Source of the DNA: CAVSRC01 sp963762605 | Lineage (GTDB): Bacteria > Pseudomonadota > Alphaproteobacteria > Rhizobiales > Kaistiaceae | Reading direction: 5' to 3' | NCBI GenBank assembly: GCA_963762605.1 | Contig: CAVXLJ010000011.1 | Coordinates: 248,001 to 312,000 of the forward strand | DNA: 64,000 bases | Shown: positions 32,093 through 40,655 of the stretch, in pieces | How positions within the stretch are numbered: the first letter of the stretch is position 1 | How the letters are laid out: each line of letters opens with the position of its first letter | Program-made: the position numbers and the translations under genes | Notes under the pieces: generated by a model | What the model was told of the DNA's origin: nothing | The model's database searches: none | The model's input: only the letters and a program-made list of their open reading frames with translations

Positions 32093-32344
32093 CTACCGAC
32101 AGCGGTCCCGGTAGAGTCGTCCATGATATCGATAGGTGCACCAGCCGCGCTGGGATTCGACCAGCACCGCACCGGCGAGCGCGCCCACTCCTGCGCCCAC
32201 GATCGCGCCACCGACCGAACTCGTGGCAAGGCCGCCTGCCGCCGCACCGACCACTCCGCCGACTGCCGCGCCCTTTTCCGCTGTCGTGCAGCCGGCAACA
32301 CCAAGCGCACAACACACCATACCTGCCAGGATCAGGTTCTTCAT
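32093..32344 (-). CDS. glycine-zipper lipoprotein
   Basis: An 83-residue lipoprotein: signal with lipobox GVAGC (Cys near residue 19), then a glycine-zipper region (GGVVGAAAGGLATSSVGGAIVGAGVGALAGAVL), a short basic tail with C..YRYHGRLYRDRCR. It is probably an outer-membrane-associated small protein. A perfect EcfG promoter at 32417-32442 points at it. Confidence 0.87.
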   Translation of the reverse strand: MKNLILAGMVCCALGVAGCTTAEKGAAVGGVVGAAAGGLATSSVGGAIVGAGVGALAGAVLVESQRGWCTYRYHGRLYRDRCR

Positions 32345-32416
32345 CTGGTCCTCCTATGATCAGCCAAATCCGTGACGGCGACAACGCCGACGCCGTTTCA
32401 ACGCACCGCCGGTGTC

Positions 32417-32442
32417 AACGCATGAAGGTGCCTGACTGTTCC
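32417..32442 (-). promoter_or_regulatory. EcfG-type promoter for the glycine-zipper lipoprotein
   Basis: Minus strand GGAAC, 17 bases, CGTT, exact match; 73 bases before the lipoprotein start. It is back to back with the plus-strand site at 32456. Confidence 0.77.
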
Positions 32443-32455
32443 CGCGCCCGATCGC

Positions 32456-32481
32456 GGAACTGAATCTCACAGTCCAGCGTT
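32456..32481 (+). promoter_or_regulatory. EcfG-type promoter for the iron permease-like gene
   Basis: Plus strand GGAAC, 17 bases, CGTT, exact match; 25 bases before the iron permease-like start. Confidence 0.77.
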
Positions 32482-32506
32482 TTCACGGCTCACCAAGGTC
32501 GAAGCG

Positions 32507-32956
32507 ATGGCCAAGCGAGCACGGGCGGCAACATCACCACATGGGAGACGTTCCGATCCCCATGCACGGCGGCGTCCGTCGACCAAATCCGCGCGTTCCC
32601 GTCCGTCGCTGTTCGAGCGTTTCGCGGCCGCCGTTGCCCGTTTGGCAGGGCGCCCGGCAACGTTCTCGCTCGCGGTTGCCCTGATCCTGGCTTGGGCGCT
32701 GTGCGGTCCGCTTTTCGCCTTCAGCGACACGTGGCAGCTCGTCATCAACACCTCGACCACCATCATCACCTTTCTGATGGTCTTCCTGATCCAGCACACG
32801 CAGAACCGAGACAGTCTCGCCATCCAGATCAAGCTGGCCGAGCTGATTCTGGTGGCCAAGGGTGCCGAAGACGAGCTCGCGGACGCGGAGGAGCGTTCGT
32901 CGGAATATCTCGAGAGGCTGCACGCGGCCTATCGCAGCCGCCGCTCCGAACACTAG
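32507..32956 (+). CDS. low-affinity iron permease family membrane protein
   Basis: A 149-residue protein: a basic, disordered N terminus (1-35), a helix (PATFSLAVALILAWALCGPLFAF), a second (WQLVINTSTTIITFLMVFLIQHTQNRD) and a charged helical tail. The STTIITFLMVFLIQ.TQNRD..A.Q.KL.EL signature is that of the short bacterial Fet4-like low-affinity iron permease family; transport has not been shown for most of them. Under a perfect EcfG promoter and divergent from the lipoprotein gene. Confidence 0.85.
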   Translation: MAKRARAATSPHGRRSDPHARRRPSTKSARSRPSLFERFAAAVARLAGRPATFSLAVALILAWALCGPLFAFSDTWQLVINTSTTIITFLMVFLIQHTQNRDSLAIQIKLAELILVAKGAEDELADAEERSSEYLERLHAAYRSRRSEH

Positions 32957-32980
32957 TGGCGGGCGCGGACCCGACCGCCT

Positions 32981-33005
32981 GGAACCAAGGCGCACGGCAA
33001 TCGTT
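32981..33005 (+). promoter_or_regulatory. EcfG-type promoter for the split PQQ dehydrogenase operon
   Basis: Plus strand GGAAC, 16 bases, CGTT, exact match, 111 bases before the membrane subunit start. Confidence 0.72.
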
Positions 33006-33115
33006 GGTGAACGGTATGTGACCGCCGCACCCAGCGGTCGCTTTGGCGCGGATCGCGTGGACCCCGCGCGCGGCCGGGCGAACGACACCAAGGGCGACAG
33101 GAAAGGAGGACAGAC

Positions 33116-33538
33116 ATGCCCGAGCGCAACCCGTCACACCGACGGATTTCTGTTACCGGCCCAGGAGCTTGGCTCATGGCAGTCAGCTCCATCATCGGCT
33201 TCCTCGCCTCCCTGATCTACTATTTCTGGCGCGGCGACGGCATCGCCTATACGCCCGGCACCTTGCTCGTGATCATTTCCACCGCGTTGCTGCTGGCGGC
33301 GTCGTTGGTGATGGCGACCGGCATCTGGCGCCACTGGCTGCTCAGCGAATTCTTCCTCGTTGCGACATGCCTCGACATTCTCGGCACCGCCTTCGCGGCC
33401 TGGCTGCTCGAGGCCCATTGGCTTCTGGCCCTGATGGCTCTCGCCGCCATTGGCTGGATCGCCCATGTCGCCTTCGACGGGCGCATGGGACCGGCTGCCC
33501 CCGAACTCAAACGCCGCTTGCAGGAGTCAACACGATGA
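33116..33538 (+). CDS. small membrane protein, likely membrane subunit for the PQQ dehydrogenase
   Basis: A 140-residue membrane protein with four predicted helices (AWLMAVSSIIGFLASLIYYFW, GTLLVIISTALLLAASLVMATGIW, FFLVATCLDILGTAFAAWLLEA, WLLALMALAAIGWIAHVAF). Its stop overlaps the start of the quinoprotein dehydrogenase (ATGA). Classical membrane glucose dehydrogenase has its membrane helices fused at the N terminus, so this protein may supply the anchor and quinone site as a separate subunit. That role is inferred from position, size and coupling; I see no assigned family. Confidence 0.7.
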   Translation: MPERNPSHRRISVTGPGAWLMAVSSIIGFLASLIYYFWRGDGIAYTPGTLLVIISTALLLAASLVMATGIWRHWLLSEFFLVATCLDILGTAFAAWLLEAHWLLALMALAAIGWIAHVAFDGRMGPAAPELKRRLQESTR

Positions 33539-35436
33539 ACCTACGATCGCTCGTAACGGTCCTTCTACCGAGCCTGCTCATCGTCGGCGCGGCGCACGCG
33601 CAGGGACAGGACTGGTACACCTTCAACGGTGATCTTGCTGCCCAGAAGTTCTCGACCGCCACCCACATCACACCCGCCAACGTCAGCAAGCTGACCAAGG
33701 CCTGGGAAGTCCACACCGGCGATGTGTCGGACGGCAGCGGCAACAAGCCAGCCTCCGACTGGTCGGCGACGCCGCTCTTCGTCAACAACACGGTCTACCT
33801 GTCGACGCCGTTCTATCGGATCTTCGCGCTGGAGCCCGACACCGGCAAGGTCAAGTGGATCTACGACACCAAGTCGACGTTGAAGGCGCTGACCCAGCCT
33901 GATCTCAAGACGCGCGGCGTCGCCTACTGGCAATCCGCCAATCCCGTCGCCGGTCAGCCCTGCCAGAAGATCGTCTACATCGGAACGATGGATGCCAAGC
34001 TGCATGCTGTCGATGCTGATACCGGCAAGCTGTGCACGGGTTTTGCCGACAACGGCATCCTCAACATCGATCAGTGGAACACGGTCAACGACAAATGGCC
34101 GATGTCGATCCTGCAGCCGCCGACCGTCTACAAGAACACGCTGTTCATCGGCTGGGCGGGCAAGGACTGGGTCGACGCCGAGGCGCCTCCCGGCCGCGTC
34201 TTTGCCGTCGACGCTCAGACCGGCGCGCTCAAATGGACCTTCGACGCCCTTCCCGCCGACCAAGCCAAGACCACCGGCACGGCCGATGTCTGGACCAGCA
34301 TGTCGGTCGACCGCGAGCACGGCATCCTCTACCTGCCGGTGAGCTCGCCGAGTCCGAACTATTACGGCGGCAACCGTACCGAGAAGCTGCCGCTGGCGAC
34401 CTCGGTGACGGCGCTCAACGCCGATACCGGCCAGGTCATCTGGAGTCGGCAGCTCGTGCACCACGACATCTGGGACTACGACACCAACTCGGCGCCCGTG
34501 CTAGTCGACATCCAGAAGGACGGGCAGACCATTCCGGCCCTGGTGCAATCGTCCAAGCAGGGCTTCCTCTATGTGCTCAACCGGCTGACCGGCGAGCCGA
34601 TCTATCCGATCGACGAGAAGCCGGTGCCGCAATCGACCATTCCGGGAGAGAAGAGCTCGCCGACGCAGCCCTATGTGGCGACGCCTCAGCCGGTGGTCGC
34701 CGACACGTGGCCGGGCGTGTCGACGCTCGCCGACGTCGCCAGCCTGGGCTATTGCAGCCGCAAGGCGGCAAGCCTGCGCTATGACGGCCGCTTCACGCCG
34801 CCGAGCCTCAAGGGATCGCTCATCTATCCGGCGACTGTCGGCGGCACCGAATGGGGCGGCGGTGCGGTCGATCCGACCACCGACACCTATGTCGTCAACT
34901 CGTCGAGCGTCGTGCAGATCTATCGGCTGGTGAAGCGTGCCGACTACGCCAGGGAAAGCGACAATGGCAAGAAGCCGGGCTACTTCGCCCAGGAAGGCGT
35001 GCCCTACGGCTTCCACATCTCCAACTTTCTCAACCCGATCGGCATGCCGTGCTGGAAGCCGCCCTATGGCACGCTGGCCTCCTATGACCTGAAGACCGGC
35101 AAGCTGCTCTGGAAAGAGCCCTTTGGCGAGGTGCAGAAGTGGGGCTTCTACATGCCGAACTCCTGGGGCTCGGTGACAATCGGCGCGCCTGTGGTCACCA
35201 AATCGGGGCTGATCTTCATCGGCGGCTCGATGGATTCGCGCGTGCGCGCGATCGACCTCAAGACCGGCAAGGTTCTGTGGAGGCAGCTGGTCGACGCACC
35301 GGCCGTGGCGATGCCCGCCGTCTACACCTACAAGGGCAAGGAATACGTGCTGTTCGCAGCAGGCGGCAACGCGATCCTGACGCCACGCGTCAGCGACCAG
35401 ATCGTCGCTTTCGCACTGCCTGACGCAAAATCGTGA
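33535..35436 (+). CDS. PQQ-dependent dehydrogenase (glucose/quinate/shikimate type)
   Basis: A 633-residue exported quinoprotein with a signal peptide (cleavage near GAAHAQ, residue 23). The eight-bladed PQQ propeller covers the rest. Family signatures include DWYTFNGDLAAQKFSTATHITPANVSKLTKAWEVHTGD, repeated ALxxDTGKVxW tryptophan-docking motifs, and QLVHHDIWDYDTNSAPVLVDI, the motif seen in membrane glucose dehydrogenase-type enzymes. No haem c motif is present, so electrons go to quinone. It oxidises a sugar or alcohol in the periplasm; the exact substrate is not readable. The ATG overlaps the stop of the upstream membrane gene. Confidence 0.9.
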   Translation: MNLRSLVTVLLPSLLIVGAAHAQGQDWYTFNGDLAAQKFSTATHITPANVSKLTKAWEVHTGDVSDGSGNKPASDWSATPLFVNNTVYLSTPFYRIFALEPDTGKVKWIYDTKSTLKALTQPDLKTRGVAYWQSANPVAGQPCQKIVYIGTMDAKLHAVDADTGKLCTGFADNGILNIDQWNTVNDKWPMSILQPPTVYKNTLFIGWAGKDWVDAEAPPGRVFAVDAQTGALKWTFDALPADQAKTTGTADVWTSMSVDREHGILYLPVSSPSPNYYGGNRTEKLPLATSVTALNADTGQVIWSRQLVHHDIWDYDTNSAPVLVDIQKDGQTIPALVQSSKQGFLYVLNRLTGEPIYPIDEKPVPQSTIPGEKSSPTQPYVATPQPVVADTWPGVSTLADVASLGYCSRKAASLRYDGRFTPPSLKGSLIYPATVGGTEWGGGAVDPTTDTYVVNSSSVVQIYRLVKRADYARESDNGKKPGYFAQEGVPYGFHISNFLNPIGMPCWKPPYGTLASYDLKTGKLLWKEPFGEVQKWGFYMPNSWGSVTIGAPVVTKSGLIFIGGSMDSRVRAIDLKTGKVLWRQLVDAPAVAMPAVYTYKGKEYVLFAAGGNAILTPRVSDQIVAFALPDAKS

Positions 35437-35474
35437 TCCGTCGAGGAGACTGACGATCAAAGGAGAGTGACGAC

Positions 35475-35894
35475 ATGGCTCCCAACATGCACGCGACACG
35501 CGATAAGCCCGGATCGTCCGGCGAGGGCGACTTCTTCCATATCGAAGTCCGGCCGAAGGGCGAGTTCAAGACCTTCCGCACCCAGGACGTCGGCGAAAAG
35601 GGCGGCATCGAGCGCGTCGCCGGCCGTCGCGAGAGCGGCTCATGGGATACGCAGAAGTGGTTGATCGGCAAGCGTCACGCCCATATCGAGAATGGCAAGC
35701 TGATCGCCGACACGGACGATGCACGCCATGTGATTGAGCAGCTCGGCTCCGAGCCGCACCACATCCGGGCCGATCGCTTCCGCGCGAAGCCGCGTCACAA
35801 CGTGCCGGAGGAGGACAAGCCGACGCCCGCGCAGACCAGGGCCCGCAAACAGAACATCAAGAAGGCCCAGGCTGCCAGCCACAACGACAGCTGA
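35475..35894 (+). CDS. conserved hypothetical protein
   Basis: A 139-residue soluble protein, charged throughout, with FFHIEVRPKGEFKTFRTQDVG, RRESGSWDTQKWLIGKRHAHIENGKLIADTDDAR and a basic Ala/Lys tail. I recognise it only as a recurring hypothetical of Hyphomicrobiales. It follows the PQQ dehydrogenase by 38 bases with GGAGAG before the start, so it may be co-transcribed. It has no visible catalytic motif. Confidence 0.75.
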   Translation: MAPNMHATRDKPGSSGEGDFFHIEVRPKGEFKTFRTQDVGEKGGIERVAGRRESGSWDTQKWLIGKRHAHIENGKLIADTDDARHVIEQLGSEPHHIRADRFRAKPRHNVPEEDKPTPAQTRARKQNIKKAQAASHNDS

Positions 35895-35935
35895 GCCGAT
35901 CTCGTCAATCCGCCGACAAGAGGAGCCGGGCGCGC

Positions 35936-36214
35936 TCAGCGGCCCGGTTTCTCTTTTTCCGTGCGCTCGAGCATGGCAATGGCTTCATGGATCTCCGCCA
36001 CCAGGCGATGGGCCTCCCCTTCCGCCGGTCCAGCGAGCAGGTCGCGCAGCCATACCTCGAAGACCTCCCGCTTCCTCGCCTTGTCGAGGTTGGTCGCCGC
36101 CAGAACCTGTTGCGGCGATTCCAAATCGCCTGACAGCATCAGGCGAAGGTGCGCCGTGCCCGGCTCGCGTGGAGCGCGCGCGCTCGCCTGATCGGTGTTC
36201 GAGACCTTTGGCAT
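35936..36214 (-). CDS. hypothetical protein
   Basis: A 92-residue soluble, helical protein (LRLMLSGDLESPQQVLAATNLDKARKREVFEVWLRDLLAGP, HRLVAEIHEAIAMLERTEKEK). No family is recognised. It lies 16 bases downstream of the 49-residue small gene on the same strand. Confidence 0.6.
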   Translation of the reverse strand: MPKVSNTDQASARAPREPGTAHLRLMLSGDLESPQQVLAATNLDKARKREVFEVWLRDLLAGPAEGEAHRLVAEIHEAIAMLERTEKEKPGR

Positions 36215-36230
36215 CGCCGTCGTCCTGTGG

Positions 36231-36380
36231 CTACTGGTGCTTGAAGTATTGGATCTCGCGCTCGTGCTTCTCCGCCGCGGCGCGCGTCTTGAACGTACCG
36301 AGGTTCCGGCGATGACCGGTCCTTGGATCCTTCTTGCGCGAATAGAGTCGGTATTCGCCGGATTTGAGCTTGCGGATCAT
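36231..36380 (-). CDS. 49-residue conserved basic protein
   Basis: A small protein starting at 36380: MIRKLKSGEYRLYSRKKD, then TGHRRNLGTFKTRAAAEKHEREIQYFKH. It is very basic and resembles a recurring short hypothetical protein of Hyphomicrobiales in which a two-strand hairpin is followed by a helix. Function unknown; DNA or RNA binding is possible. It is too short for most gene finders but its codon use and conservation pattern look real. Confidence 0.75.
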   Translation of the reverse strand: MIRKLKSGEYRLYSRKKDPRTGHRRNLGTFKTRAAAEKHEREIQYFKHQ

Positions 36381-36404
36381 CGCGCTTCCTCCAGGTCAGA
36401 AAGA

Positions 36405-36437
36405 CAACGAGCGCCGCTTGTGGGGCGACGCTCGTTG
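36405..36437 (-). terminator. terminator downstream of csbD
   Basis: Stem CAACGAGCG (36405-36413) / CGCTCGTTG (36429-36437) followed on the minus strand by TCTTTCT. It lies 23 bases after the csbD stop codon, so it should terminate csbD transcription. Confidence 0.65.
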
Positions 36438-36459
36438 AAGGGCAACCGAGTGGGGCCGC

Positions 36460-36660
36460 TCAGTGCCGGCTGTTGAGCCAGCTGTCGATCTCGGCGTTCG
36501 CCTTGTCCTTGGCGTAGCCGTAACGCTCCTGAAGCCGGCCGGCCAATCTGGTGCGCTCGCCCTCGATCACGTCGAGGTCGTCGTTGGTGAGCTTGCCCCA
36601 CTGTTTCTGGGCCTCGCCGCGCACTTGCTTCCAGTTGCCCTTCACCTGGTCCCAATTCAT
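36460..36660 (-). CDS. CsbD-like stress protein
   Basis: A 66-residue CsbD family protein: MNWDQVKGNWKQVRGEAQKQWGKLTNDDLDVIEGERTRLAGRLQERYGYAKDKANAEIDSW. CsbD is a general stress protein of unknown mechanism in many bacteria. The ATG at 36660 begins the family match. It has a perfect EcfG promoter upstream and a hairpin terminator downstream, so it is probably monocistronic. Confidence 0.93.
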   Translation of the reverse strand: MNWDQVKGNWKQVRGEAQKQWGKLTNDDLDVIEGERTRLAGRLQERYGYAKDKANAEIDSWLNSRH

Positions 36661-36695
36661 CGGACGCTCCGTCGGTTGGTTGAACACGGCTAGAG

Positions 36696-36721
36696 AACGC
36701 CGCGGCGTGACCTTTGGTTCC
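36696..36721 (-). promoter_or_regulatory. EcfG-type promoter for csbD
   Basis: Minus strand GGAAC, 17 bases, CGTT, exact match, 36 bases before the csbD start. Confidence 0.8.
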
Positions 36722-36742
36722 GACCGCAACCTGGCCAGCCGA

Positions 36743-37474
36743 CTACATGCGCTCCTTGATCCCGACGCGAATGAGCCACCAGTTGACCGGATAGCTGGTG
36801 CAAAAACCGGCGAGCATGGCGACCTGCATCACAAACCAGAACTCCGGCGTATCGACGTTCAGCGAGGCGCCGAGAAGATGGCGAAAAAGATAGAACTGGG
36901 CGAAGGCCATGAAGCCGTACATGCCCACCTGCCACGCGGTGAGCGACAGGGTATCGGCCTTCAGGGCGGCCACGAACCCCGCCCGTAGCGACAGGCCGCG
37001 CTTTGGCGCGATGGTGAAATACTGAAAGACGATGCCGAAAGCGAACGCAAAGAGGAAATCGACGATCCACACGGCGAACATCTTCTCAGCGAACAGGCTG
37101 TGCCAGCCGAACCACACGGCAATTTCCGGGACGAAGAACGCCAGCCACTCCGCCACGATATCGCCCAACGTGCAGCCGGCGCCGCAATGGGTTGTGCCGG
37201 TCGCGACAATGGCCGCGAATGGCTTCCCGTCGCCGCCATGGCCGTTGTGCCCATGCGCCCTGCCCGCCGGCGTGGCGCGCCCGTGACGGAAATAGAACCA
37301 GGTGAGCAGCAGAGTCCCGAACAGGGCGGTGACCGGCCACACCAGGTTCATGATCCACATGGGCTGCGGGTGCCTGGCCACGTCTGCGGCGACCACCACC
37401 GCGCAGACGGCGCCCAGCAGCAGGAGGGCGATCGAGGTGATGTCGAGCCAAAGTGGTATCGCCAGGTTCTCCAT
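36743..37474 (-). CDS. DUF4396 membrane protein
   Basis: A 243-residue polytopic protein with about six helices. The DUF4396 hallmark is TTHCGAGCTLGDIVAEWLAFF in the middle, with His and Cys residues that could bind a metal, followed by FAEKMFAVWIVDFLFAFAFGIVFQYF. A His/Gly loop (AHGHNGHGG) precedes it. The start at 37474 is chosen because the longer frame is non-conserved. Function unknown. Confidence 0.87.
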   Translation of the reverse strand: MENLAIPLWLDITSIALLLLGAVCAVVVAADVARHPQPMWIMNLVWPVTALFGTLLLTWFYFRHGRATPAGRAHGHNGHGGDGKPFAAIVATGTTHCGAGCTLGDIVAEWLAFFVPEIAVWFGWHSLFAEKMFAVWIVDFLFAFAFGIVFQYFTIAPKRGLSLRAGFVAALKADTLSLTAWQVGMYGFMAFAQFYLFRHLLGASLNVDTPEFWFVMQVAMLAGFCTSYPVNWWLIRVGIKERM

Positions 37475-37501
37475 TCGTGAGCTGTTCGCGCTCCTTCGGC
37501 A

Positions 37502-38509
37502 ATGCGCGACGCAGAAAGCCGTTCCAGTGCTCGATGGAACCGGATGGCGCCGCACAGCTTGAAAGGATCAGACCGCAGTGCGGGGCAACGGCCGATCCGC
37601 CCCCCTGCCCCCACCGGAACAATCGCGGAGCATCGCCGTATCTTGCCCGAAAGCAGCAGAACACCGAGGAAAAAGTCAGATCGAAATCAACCGGCGAAGG
37701 TCGGTTCGCAACCAATAAGCGCTCATGAGGTCGAGGAAGTCGAGGATCGCTCGAGCCCGCGCACGCCGATAATCTACGAGATCGTCCGCCGTCTCGGTGA
37801 GGAGGAGATGGCGCGGCCGGCGGTCTCGCTCTGGTGGTCGGGGATTGCCGCCGGCATCTCGATCAGTTTCTCGGCACTCGCCGAGACGCTACTGCAAATG
37901 CACCTGCCGGACGCACCGTGGCGGCCGTTGATCACCAGCTTCGGCTATTCCGTCGGCTTCCTCATGGTCGTGCTGTCGCGCCAGCAGCTCTTCACCGAAA
38001 ACACGATCACCGTCGTGCTGCCCATTGTCGCCCAGCCGACACGCGCCCGCCTTGTCAGGATGGTGCGCATGTGGAGCATCGTCTTCCTCGCCAATATGGC
38101 GGGCACCCTTATTGCCGCGCTGTTCTGCACCTTCACCCCGGTGCTGTCGCCAGATGTCCTGGCCGCCATGCGCGATATCGGCCACAACATGTTGCAGCTT
38201 GGCTGGTCGGCCATGTTCTTCCGCGCCATCGGCGCGGGATTCCTGGTCGCGGCGATGGTCTGGATGCTGCCCAGCGCCGCCGCGACGCAGCTCCACGTCG
38301 TCACGCTGATGACCTACCTGATTGCGCTTGGCGGCTTCACGCACGTCATCGCCGGCAGCGTCGAGGCATTCGTGCTGGTGGCGAACGGCGATCTCGGCCT
38401 GCCGACGATGATCTTGCACTTCACGCTTCCGGCGCTGCTCGGCAACGTTATCGGCGGCACGGCCTTGTTCGCCCTGCTCTCATACGCACAGGTGATGAAG
38501 GAGATTTGA
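37502..38509 (+). CDS. formate/nitrite transporter (FNT) family protein
   Basis: Up to 335 residues. The FNT-like core of six helices begins near residue 105: SLWWSGIAAGISISFSALAETLL, SFGYSVGFLMVVLSRQQLFTENTITVVLPI, AMVWMLPSAAATQLHVVTLMTYLIALGGFTHVIAGSVEAFVL. It is closest to the YfdC subgroup, whose substrate is unknown. The first 70-90 residues are non-conserved and Arg/Ser-rich, so the true start is probably further in, perhaps near 37700; no convincing ribosome binding site decides it. Confidence 0.82.
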   Translation: MRDAESRSSARWNRMAPHSLKGSDRSAGQRPIRPPAPTGTIAEHRRILPESSRTPRKKSDRNQPAKVGSQPISAHEVEEVEDRSSPRTPIIYEIVRRLGEEEMARPAVSLWWSGIAAGISISFSALAETLLQMHLPDAPWRPLITSFGYSVGFLMVVLSRQQLFTENTITVVLPIVAQPTRARLVRMVRMWSIVFLANMAGTLIAALFCTFTPVLSPDVLAAMRDIGHNMLQLGWSAMFFRAIGAGFLVAAMVWMLPSAAATQLHVVTLMTYLIALGGFTHVIAGSVEAFVLVANGDLGLPTMILHFTLPALLGNVIGGTALFALLSYAQVMKEI

Positions 38510-38580
38510 GCAGGTGCATCACCCCAACGACGCCGTGCCGGGGACTTCCCCAGCACGGCGCCGAATCGGGACAGGCAGGA

Positions 38581-38838
38581 TCAGGAAGACGCTGCGACAA
38601 TCGCGGTCGCCTTCATGCTCGCGCCCGATCCGCTGTAGGTGATCTTCACCTTTTCGCCGGGCTTCAGGGCCGACGCATCGACCTGCGCGCCGAGCGTGAG
38701 GGTCTTGCCGTTGTCCAGCGTGACAGTCTTCGCAGTCACGTCGATCGACTTGATCGTGCCAGTCATTGTGGCGGCGCTGGCCACTGAGACGGCTGCGAGA
38801 AGAGCGGCTGCGCTCAGAGCGACTACTGATTTGTGCAT
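38581..38838 (-). CDS. DUF1344 exported protein
   Basis: An 85-residue exported protein with a signal peptide (cleavage near ASAAT) and a small beta domain: TMTGTIKSIDVTAKTVTLDNGKTLTLGAQVDASALKPGEKVKITYSG, the DUF1344 pattern. It is probably periplasmic. The longer open frame upstream is not conserved. Confidence 0.87.
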   Translation of the reverse strand: MHKSVVALSAAALLAAVSVASAATMTGTIKSIDVTAKTVTLDNGKTLTLGAQVDASALKPGEKVKITYSGSGASMKATAIVAASS

Positions 38839-39073
38839 GGTTTGGGTTTCCTCCGCTTTGTGGGGCAACTGGAACCGGACCAAAGCGACATCCGGCACGG
38901 CCCGGCAACGCCGTTCCGTCGCGTCTGGTTTCACCTGAATTGGTGACACAATGTCGCACCCCCGCGACGCGTCAGCAACATGCGATGCGACCGTATCGCG
39001 CGCGCAAACCCGGAACCAAAACCACGGCCATGCATTTCGAAGGAGAGGGGCAAATCGCGCGAAGGAGTCAGTT

Positions 39074-39490
39074 ATGCGCAAGATTTTGTTGAGCATCGTG
39101 TCCGCTTCTGCGGTGGCGTTGACCCCGGTGACCGCTTTCGCCGCCGGCACCGTCACGGGCGCGGCAGGCGGTGCCATCACCGGCGCCATCGTCGGCGGAC
39201 CCGTTGGTGCTGCCGTGGGCGGCGTCATCGGAGCCGTCATCGGCACGGCCATCGATCCGCCACCGGCGGAAGTCGTCACCTATGTGGAATCGGCCAAAGC
39301 GCCACCGCCAGTCGTGTTGCGCGGGAACCTCGTTGTTGGTGCCACGCTGCCGGCAGATGTGGAGCTCTATCCGATTCCGAACCATGTCTATGAGCCGGCG
39401 CATGGGCACGTCTACGCCTACGCCATCGTCAACGGCCAGCGCGTCGTGGTCGACACCCGCACCCACGTTGTCGTGGCGATCGTCGGCTAG
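39074..39490 (+). CDS. DUF1236 exported protein with glycine zipper
   Basis: A 138-residue exported protein: signal peptide (to about residue 23, AFAAG), a glycine-zipper stretch (GAAGGAITGAIVGGPVGAAVGGVIGAVIG), then a DUF1236-like domain (VVLRGNLVVGATLPADVELYPIP... YAYAIVNGQRVVVDTRTHVVVAIV). GAAGGAG seven bases upstream supports the ATG 39074. A near-consensus EcfG site (GGAAC-N16-CATT) is in the 60 bases upstream. Confidence 0.85.
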   Translation: MRKILLSIVSASAVALTPVTAFAAGTVTGAAGGAITGAIVGGPVGAAVGGVIGAVIGTAIDPPPAEVVTYVESAKAPPPVVLRGNLVVGATLPADVELYPIPNHVYEPAHGHVYAYAIVNGQRVVVDTRTHVVVAIVG

Positions 39491-39922
39491 GTCGTCCTCC
39501 TCATAAGGTCTCAGGCAACGCGACCGACATTGATGCCTGGAACCGATTCCGCCGGCCGGCGTTGCGATGTTGCTGGACCATCCGGCAAGTCGCGACCTAG
39601 GTGGTGCAGGGCCTGCCTCCGTTCCGCTTCCTCCCCCGGGTGGAGGCAGGTCCCTTTCGTCCGGAGCATTTCAGCGGCAGGGGTCTCGCGCCAAGATCGA
39701 TTGGGGGAAATTCGCAGCTATAGGCGGAACGCCGCGCTGGATGGGGGGCGGAACTGATCCGAGAACCCTTCAGACGGGCCCGCTCCGTCTTGAGACCATA
39801 TCCAATCACCGTTCCGGCCGACGTTTTGGCGACAGCGTTCACCAGCGGAACCGCACCCAAGGGACACGCGCGTCCCGATCGGCACAGCCAAGTGCCCGCA
39901 TCGCCACGCCAAAAAGGACAAC
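39491..39922. other. gene-free stretch with one hairpin
   Basis: No supportable gene. A nine-base stem CCTGCCTCC (39612-39620) / GGAGGCAGG (39642-39650) may terminate the DUF1236 gene, though it lies 120 bases past the stop. The rest holds only composition-driven frames. Confidence 0.4.
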
Positions 39923-40651
39923 ATGAACGGCATCTTCCTCGTCATCGCAGCCTTCCTCGCTTCGGCCGTCGAAAGCATCGAAATGGTGGCTATCGTTGTC
40001 GGCGTCGGCCAAATGCGCGGGTGGCGGTCAACGTGGATCGGAACGGCTGCTGGATTTGCGGTCCTTGCCGCAGTTGTGGTCGTGATGGGCGCCGCGCTCA
40101 GCCAGATCCCCATTCAATGGCTGCGGCTGGCGGTTGGCGCCCTGCTGCTCATCTTCGGACTGCAATGGCTGAAGAAGGCGCTGGTCCGCATTGCCAATCC
40201 CAAACCCTCGGAAGAGCAGCAAGACAGCGGGGGCGATGACTCCCATCCCCTGCCGCAGCATGGGGAAATGGACTGGTACGCCTTCGTCCTGGCGTTCAAG
40301 GGCGTCGTTCTCGAGGGGCTTGAGATCGCCTTCATCGTGGTGACCTTCGGGGCGGCGGCGCACCAGATCGGGCTGGCCAGCATCGGTGCCGCGGCGGCCT
40401 TCGTCGTTGTGGCCGGCATTGGCCTCGTCGTGCATCCGCTGCTGGCGGAGATTCCGCGCGAGTGGCTTCGCTTCGGGGTTGCAAATCTGCTGACCACATT
40501 CGGCACATTCTGGGCGAGCGAAGGGTCCGGCGTCCACTGGCCGGGCGGGGATGCCGCTCTGCTGGTGCTGCTTGCCATCTTTGTCGGCGTGTCGTTTGCC
40601 CTGTTGGCGCTGCTGCGCCGCGGGACCCCACAGACAGCGGAGGCGCGCTAG
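39923..40651 (+). CDS. COG4280-type predicted membrane protein
   Basis: A 242-residue polytopic protein with an internal duplication: the two halves begin AAFLASAVESIEMVAIVVGVG and LAFKGVVLEGLEIAFIVVTFG, each with the pattern E-x-x-E in a membrane helix. This two-repeat, acidic-motif layout recalls UPF0016/LysE-like cation exporters, but the protein is annotated in general only as COG4280. Function unknown; metal transport is possible. Confidence 0.8.
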   Translation: MNGIFLVIAAFLASAVESIEMVAIVVGVGQMRGWRSTWIGTAAGFAVLAAVVVVMGAALSQIPIQWLRLAVGALLLIFGLQWLKKALVRIANPKPSEEQQDSGGDDSHPLPQHGEMDWYAFVLAFKGVVLEGLEIAFIVVTFGAAAHQIGLASIGAAAAFVVVAGIGLVVHPLLAEIPREWLRFGVANLLTTFGTFWASEGSGVHWPGGDAALLVLLAIFVGVSFALLALLRRGTPQTAEAR

Positions 40652-40655
40652 GCTG

